From: Mycoplasmoidaceae bacterium
GTDB taxonomy: Bacteria > Bacillota_I > Bacilli_A > Mycoplasmatales > Mycoplasmoidaceae
Assembly (NCBI GenBank): GCA_024427125.1
Contig: JAKSVN010000011.1
Location: 1-25,392, forward strand
Length of the DNA: 25,392 nt
Reading direction: 5' to 3'
Below are positions 20,392-25,392 of this stretch, piece by piece. Positions within the stretch are counted from its first letter, which is position 1; each line of letters opens with the position of its first letter. Both the position numbers and the translations under genes were made by a program. The notes below the pieces were generated by a model. The model was not told the DNA's origin. It saw only the letters and a list, made by a program, of their open reading frames with translations, and made no database searches.

Positions 20392-21135
20392 TTAATCACC
20401 TTCCTTTACTTCAACATAAGATTCTTCCTCATTCTTATGTTTCTTAAAGATATCTAAGTTTTCTTTAAGTTCTTCTTTTGCTAATGCATTTTCTTTATCA
20501 AGTGTTTTGTAACCAAAATAGAAATCAGCAGCATAATTGCTTCTAGCAATATATTGGTTAACAAAGTAATTAGATAAGATAAAGACAGTTGCTGTACCAA
20601 TCAAAGCAATCAAAATTCTAACTATCCAGTAAACTGGTAATAAGTTTTGTCCTCATTGATCAATTAAACCAGTCAACATTAGAATTACCATGAAAGATCC
20701 AATGCCAAAACTAAATGGTAAAACATCTATTCCTGAAACTTCTGTTGCATTGAAAATTATTGGATAAGCAAAGCTTCATGCTAATAAACAAAGTATTGGA
20801 GCAAGAATAACTGGATTAAAGAAAGTAAATGCTGAGTTGATAGAAATTGATTTATCAATAGAACCTTGTAATGCTAACCTCATATCAGTTTCTGTTCCAT
20901 TGTAGAATTTTAAAAATCTTTCTACTAATGAATCAATGTTTTTGTTAGTAACAACACCATGTCACACACTTGCATTCTTAGCAATAAGTCAATCATTGTG
21001 TAATAAATTAAATTCTCCACTTAATAGTCAAACTATTAAAAATGGCACAAAAACTAAAACAAGTACTGATAGAAACATCCATCATGTTTTAGTTTTGTGT
21101 GAAGAATGTACGAAAAATATTGATTGACTCTTCAT
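20392..21135 (-). CDS. Hypothetical multi-pass membrane protein
   Basis: A 247-residue protein readable only with TGA=Trp (seven codons, including one next to a TGG). It has a basic N-terminus, a strong helix at about residues 19-37, an extracellular-looking loop of about 70 residues, then helices at about 108-130, 138-160 and 165-190. A charged C-terminal tail of about 55 residues rich in Lys and Glu follows. No motif is recognised. It is the first gene of an operon with obgE and nadE and overlaps neither, being joined to obgE by TAA-T-ATG. There is no Shine-Dalgarno, and the -10 box is only 9 nt before the start codon, so the mRNA is probably leaderless. Confidence 0.8.
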
Positions 21136-21144
21136 ATTAGTTAA

Positions 21145-21154
21145 ATTATATAAT
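21145..21154. promoter_or_regulatory. Overlapping divergent -10 boxes
   Basis: TATAAT on the minus strand (21150-21145) and TATAAT on the plus strand (21149-21154) share 2 bp within ATTATATAAT. They face the obgE operon (start 21135) and lspA (start 21165). Expected transcription starts lie within a few nucleotides of both start codons, and neither gene has a Shine-Dalgarno. Confidence 0.6.
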
Positions 21155-21164
21155 AATTAATAGT

Positions 21165-21710
21165 ATGGCTGAAACAAGTGAAGTTAAACAATATTTTAAA
21201 AATTGTTTTGATAAAAAATTACTAATTCAAAAAGCAATTATTGCAGGTGCTGCACTAGTTTTAGTTTTAATCTTAAGCCTAAGTTTCTATCTTTGATTAA
21301 AAGATAAACCAGAAGAGACTATTGTTGGCAAACATAATCGCTTTTGATATTTATTTATAAGTAGAAACCAGGGTATAGGTTGAAGTGCTTTAAAGGGAAA
21401 CTATCCGGCAATTTATGCTATTCAATCAATAATGTTTGTTTTACTGCTTGGTATATTCTTATTACTAACTCATGACAAGATTGCATCTAGCTTCGTTGCT
21501 TTAGCAATGTTTGGCGGATTATTTAATTTAATTCAAAGAGGAGCAAGTGGCGATAACTTTGTTCTTGATTATTTCCATTTTGGATTCTGAGAAGATTTCC
21601 CAACTTTTAACTGACCAGATACATTTGTTGTAATTGGTATCTTTGGTTTTGTAATATCTTATATTACTTTATTAATTATTCAAGCAGTAAACGAAAATGG
21701 CAAGCATTAG
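21165..21710 (+). CDS. lspA: Lipoprotein signal peptidase II (LspA-like)
   Basis: A 181-residue four-helix membrane aspartyl protease that cleaves prolipoprotein signal peptides, as needed for lipoproteins like those at 13569-18241. It is invisible unless TGA is read as Trp (five codons). LspA motifs appear in order: the FISRNQGIGWS segment (family NxGxxF region), GGLFNLIQRGASG, VLDYFHF and FPTFNWPDTFV. The second catalytic Asp is D152 in FNWPD. The first, normally in the NLxDR motif, is Gln (Q124, codon CAA). It overlaps rluD by 14 nt, and the lspA-rluD pairing is common in bacteria. The start at 21165 has no Shine-Dalgarno and sits about 10 nt after the -10 box. An N-terminal extension of about 20 residues precedes the first helix. 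Confidence 0.85.
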
Positions 21711-22581
21711 ATTAGATAAATATTTAGTTCAAAAACTAAATTGTTCAAGAACTAAAGCAATTGAATTAATTAAAAATGGACTAGTATCAGTAAACAAAGT
21801 TGTTGCTGATAAACAAGGCTTATTAGTTAAAGATACTGATAAAATAACTATTAAAAAACAAGCAAAGCAAGATGCTAAACTTATTTCTGTAGATTTAAAA
21901 CCTAGTCGCAAACCTTTAGACATTGTTTATGAAGATGCATACCTTATGGTTATTAATAAACCAAAAGGTTTACTTGTTCATCCAACCACATTTAATGAAG
22001 AAGATACAGTAGCAAACAGATTAATTGCCTACCTTGGTAGATTTAGTAAAGATAATGTTAGACCTGGTATTGTTCATCGTTTAGATAAAAACACTTCTGG
22101 TCTACTAGTAGTAGCCAAGAGTTTAACAATCTTAAATGAGCTTCAAGCTCAACTAATGGATAAAACTTTATATCGAAGTTATGTGGCAATTTGCCATCAT
22201 CACTTTGATAATAATCATTTAATTATTAAAGCTCCAATCATGAGAGCTAAAGATGGAAGTATGAAGATGATTGTATCTGATAGCTACAAAGCTAAAGAAG
22301 CAATTACTAAAGTAAATCTTATTAAAAACTTAAAAGATGATTTAGCTTATGTGGAATGTATTTTAGAAACAGGAAGAACTCATCAAATTCGTGTTCATTT
22401 AAAATACATTAACCATCCTATATATAATGATGACCTTTATGGTCAAATTGAAGCTAAACCAGAATATGGTCAATATCTTCATGCAGCTAAGATTCACTTT
22501 GTCCATCCTATGACAGGAAAAGAAATGAGCTTTGAATCTAAACCAGATCGAACATTCATGAGTTTAGTAAATAAAAAATAG
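21697..22581 (+). CDS. rluD: RluD-family 23S rRNA pseudouridine synthase
   Basis: A 294-residue RNA-modifying enzyme. An N-terminal S4 RNA-binding domain (about residues 1-60: IRLDKYLVQKL, KNGLVSVNK) precedes the RluA/RluD catalytic domain. The catalytic motif HRLDKNTSGLLVVAK places the nucleophilic Asp at D130. LETGRTHQIRVHLKYINHPI, DDLYG and LHAAKIHFVHPMTGKE follow in family order. The target is probably helix 69 of 23S rRNA (RluD) but could be another RluA-group site. The start lies inside lspA (14-nt overlap). The stop codon is inside the terminator stem at 22573-22598. Confidence 0.92.
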   Translation: MASIRLDKYLVQKLNCSRTKAIELIKNGLVSVNKVVADKQGLLVKDTDKITIKKQAKQDAKLISVDLKPSRKPLDIVYEDAYLMVINKPKGLLVHPTTFNEEDTVANRLIAYLGRFSKDNVRPGIVHRLDKNTSGLLVVAKSLTILNELQAQLMDKTLYRSYVAICHHHFDNNHLIIKAPIMRAKDGSMKMIVSDSYKAKEAITKVNLIKNLKDDLAYVECILETGRTHQIRVHLKYINHPIYNDDLYGQIEAKPEYGQYLHAAKIHFVHPMTGKEMSFESKPDRTFMSLVNKK

Positions 22582-22598
22582 GCACGCGCCTATTTTTT
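22573..22598. terminator. Bidirectional terminator shared by convergent genes
   Basis: An 11-bp stem AAAAAATAGGC/GCCTATTTTTT with a 4-nt loop. The left arm contains the TAG stop of rluD and the right arm contains the stop of the flavin-reductase-like gene on the opposite strand. The T-run serves both directions. Confidence 0.88.
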
Positions 22599-23141
22599 AA
22601 ATAATTTCTTACCACAAGCAAATCCTTGTGCAACTTTCTTGCCTATTACTTTGTAAGAATGATCTGACATATCATATGTAATAAAGTTAATCTTATCTGT
22701 TTTAACTTTACCATTTACTACATACTTACCATCAACATTGACATTTACAATGTCACCAACTAAATTCCCATCTTCTAATGAATGTAATTTACATTCTAAT
22801 GCAATTGGAAATTCATTAAAGATTGGTGCATTGACATGTTTAGCTTTTGTAACATGTACTTTTGCTTTAGCAATCTTGTCAACTTTGTTACCAGATATCA
22901 AACCAAAGTAGTCAGCTATAACTGCTGTTTCTTTAGTAGCAAAATGAATAGTAAAAGCCTTAGAAGCTTTTATATTACTTGTTGTCTTATGTGGTGATAA
23001 TGATACAAACACTTGACCAAAATCATAGATTGTTGATCAAGCAGCTGTCATTGCATTAGCTTTTCCGGATTTATCATATGTTCCTATAACTACCACCGGA
23101 AGGGGTAGAAATAGCATGTTTTTACCTAAATCTCTTCTCAT
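22590..23141 (-). CDS. Flavin reductase-like FMN-binding protein (flavoredoxin type)
   Basis: A 183-residue cytoplasmic protein of the flavin reductase-like domain family, which binds FMN in a split barrel. Typical text runs LPVVVIGTYDKSGKANAMTAAW, then VFVSLSPHKTTSNIKASKAF, then DYFGLISGNKVDKIAKAKVH and FPIALECKLHS ... GDIVNVNV. The order and length match the short flavin reductases common in anaerobes. The annotated start at 23141 fits the family N-terminus; a Met eight residues later has a weak AGG upstream but would cut the family N-terminus. TATAAT ends 6 nt before 23141, so the mRNA is probably leaderless. The electron partner and physiological substrate are unknown. Confidence 0.85.
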
Positions 23142-23147
23142 ACAAAT

Positions 23148-23153
23148 ATTATA
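23148..23153 (-). promoter_or_regulatory. -10 box giving a leaderless mRNA
   Basis: TATAAT on the minus strand, separated by ATTTGT from the ATG at 23141. The expected transcription start coincides with the start codon. Confidence 0.6.
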
Positions 23154-23170
23154 TATTTGCAAAATTTAAG

Positions 23171-23176
23171 TATAAT
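23171..23176 (+). promoter_or_regulatory. Possible -10 box of a short plus-strand RNA
   Basis: TATAAT on the plus strand, pointing towards the bidirectional terminator at 23207-23238. No -35 is clear. Confidence 0.35.
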
Positions 23177-23180
23177 AGTA

Positions 23181-23242
23181 ATGGTAGAATTCAGAATTAT
23201 CTGATAAAAAAAGAGGCAGTTAGCGCTGCCTCTTTTTTGTTG
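23181..23242 (+). ncRNA. Candidate short RNA antisense to the 3' end of the small-ORF transcript
   Basis: A transcript from the -10 box at 23171-23176 would run about 60 nt and stop at the bidirectional terminator. It contains only an 8-codon frame (ATG at 23181, stop at 23205, with TGA read as Trp). Its 3' half would pair with the terminator region of the minus-strand small-ORF mRNA. The call rests on promoter-like and terminator-like sequence only. Confidence 0.25.
23207..23238. terminator. Strong bidirectional terminator
   Basis: A 13-bp GC-containing stem AAAAAAGAGGCAG/CTGCCTCTTTTTT with a 6-nt loop. On the minus strand it follows the small ORF stop by 26 nt and is preceded by a second small hairpin (TTGTTG/CAACAA, 23237-23253). 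It can terminate transcripts from both sides. Confidence 0.9.
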
Positions 23243-23263
23243 TTTAACAACAACTTGGTTTTT

Positions 23264-23338
23264 TTAGGTTTTGCTTGATAGGTAGACTATCAAAAGCAAT
23301 CCCATAATGCAGCCAAGTACTGCAACGGTAGAATTCAT
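23264..23338 (-). CDS. Small hydrophobic single-pass membrane peptide (24 residues)
   Basis: Reading from the ATG at 23338, a 24-codon frame encodes a peptide that starts MNSTVAVLGC, continues IMGLLLIVYL and ends SSKT, followed by TAA. It is one membrane-spanning segment of about 16-18 residues with a short polar N-terminus and a basic C-terminus. The ribosome-binding site GAAAGGATA is well placed (6-8 nt before the start). A promoter (TATAAT at 23419-23424), a structured leader and a strong terminator complete a self-contained gene between the flavin-reductase gene and dnaK. Its shape resembles type I toxin peptides and other small membrane proteins, but no homology is claimed. It is too short to rely on coding statistics. 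Confidence 0.6.
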   Translation of the reverse strand: MNSTVAVLGCIMGLLLIVYLSSKT

Positions 23339-23343
23339 AGCAC

Positions 23344-23400
23344 TATCCTTTCTATGGGCAACATAGTTGTCCAAAGGATAACGATGTTACCCATGGATAA
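23344..23400 (-). promoter_or_regulatory. Structured leader with an anti-Shine-Dalgarno
   Basis: On the minus strand a long hairpin pairs 23396-23384 with 23364-23352 (13 positions with one mismatch and one G-U), capped by an inner stem 23382-23376/23372-23366. The ribosome-binding site AAAGGATA (23351-23344) is exactly complementary over 8 nt to TATCCTTT (23380-23373) in the hairpin top. The two pairings exclude each other, so the leader could fold with the ribosome-binding site open or closed. Confidence 0.55.
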
Positions 23401-23418
23401 TGATGAATCTACAAACTG

Positions 23419-23424
23419 ATTATA
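23419..23424 (-). promoter_or_regulatory. -10 box of the small-ORF gene
   Basis: TATAAT on the minus strand, next to the palindrome at 23430-23463. The predicted start near 23412 gives a leader of about 75 nt. Confidence 0.5.
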
Positions 23425-23429
23425 TAATA

Positions 23430-23463
23430 TAATATAAAAATTTATATATAAATTTTTATATTA
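23430..23463. repeat. Perfect 34-bp palindrome
   Basis: The arm TAATATAAAAATTTATA is followed immediately by its exact complement, with no loop. It lies between the promoters of the small-ORF gene and dnaK, 19 bp before CIRCE. It may be an operator or a cruciform-forming site. It is unlike the terminators here because it has no GC core. Confidence 0.9.
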
Positions 23464-23477
23464 GTTATGAAAATTAA

Positions 23478-25319
<1,842 letters not shown>

Positions 25320-25325
<6 letters not shown>

Positions 25326-25340
25326 GGTTAATCCCTATTT
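25320..25340. terminator. Short hairpin after dnaK
   Basis: An 8-bp stem AAATAGGG/CCCTATTT with a 5-nt loop. It overlaps the dnaK stop codon (TAG in the left arm). The plus-strand T-run is short (TTT), but the minus-strand side has a longer one. Confidence 0.6.
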
Positions 25341-25392
25341 GCTGGAATGACATGTGAAGTGCAACACTTTGCATGTTCAAGAATTAGCTACC
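25335..25392 (-). CDS. Possible 3' end of a convergent minus-strand gene (partial)
   Basis: A minus-strand frame is open from the window edge to a TAG at 25337-25335, inside the hairpin, giving 18 residues ending in LHFTCHSSK when TGA is read as Trp. The arrangement copies the rluD/flavin-reductase junction, where both stops lie in one stem. It is too short to identify or to be sure that it is coding. Confidence 0.3.

Overview
The window is AT-rich DNA from a wall-less bacterium (class Mollicutes) that reads UGA as tryptophan (genetic code 4). Nearly every gene carries in-frame TGA codons at positions where its family has Trp, for example in DnaK, ObgE, NadE and the phosphate permease. A tRNA-Trp with anticodon UCA is encoded at 1284-1358. 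With a standard code the genes look fragmented; read with code 4 they close into 19 confident protein genes. The fused PstC-PstA permease, degenerate RNase J paralogue, Cys lipoproteins and absence of wall genes fit a Mycoplasma/Ureaplasma/Malacoplasma-type organism. I cannot name the species.

Layout. 1-1390: a probable insertion-sequence end, tRNA-Gln(CUG), a surface protein gene with a (TA)8 tract in its promoter spacer, and tRNA-Trp. 1394-12139: one long, tightly packed minus-strand operon, read from the right: pstS, fused pstCA, pstB, a SemiSWEET-like transporter gene, phoU, an RNase J paralogue without its active site, an FtsK-like protein without its ATPase motifs, a LicA-type kinase gene and coaX. 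It joins phosphate uptake and its control (PstSCAB, PhoU) to RNA-processing and DNA-translocase relatives that look non-catalytic, and to CoA synthesis. 12251-13483: a methionine gamma-lyase gene with its own promoter and terminator. 13569-18241: a two-gene lipoprotein operon, a GH31 alpha-glycosidase with an inserted PA14 domain followed by a companion lipoprotein, which looks like a surface glycan-processing unit. 18308-21135: a membrane protein gene, obgE and nadE, head to tail.

21165-22581 (plus strand): lspA-like and rluD genes, divergent from the previous operon and sharing overlapping -10 boxes. 22590-23141: a flavin-reductase-like gene, probably leaderless. 23142-23555: a gene-poor interval that is the most unusual part of the window. 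It holds a 24-codon hydrophobic small ORF with a good ribosome-binding site, a structured leader containing an exact anti-Shine-Dalgarno sequence, a strong bidirectional terminator, a possible opposing short RNA, a perfect 34-bp palindrome, and the CIRCE operator of dnaK. 23556-25325: dnaK. At the right edge a minus-strand gene may end in the shared hairpin.

Two themes recur. First, several proteins keep their family fold but lack textbook catalytic residues: the FtsK-like Walker A and B motifs, the RNase J metal ligands, the PstB catalytic Glu (now Gln), and one LspA catalytic Asp (now Gln). Second, the genome is very compact: four gene pairs overlap by exactly 14 nt, others are joined by stop-T-start junctions, and stop codons lie inside terminator stems.
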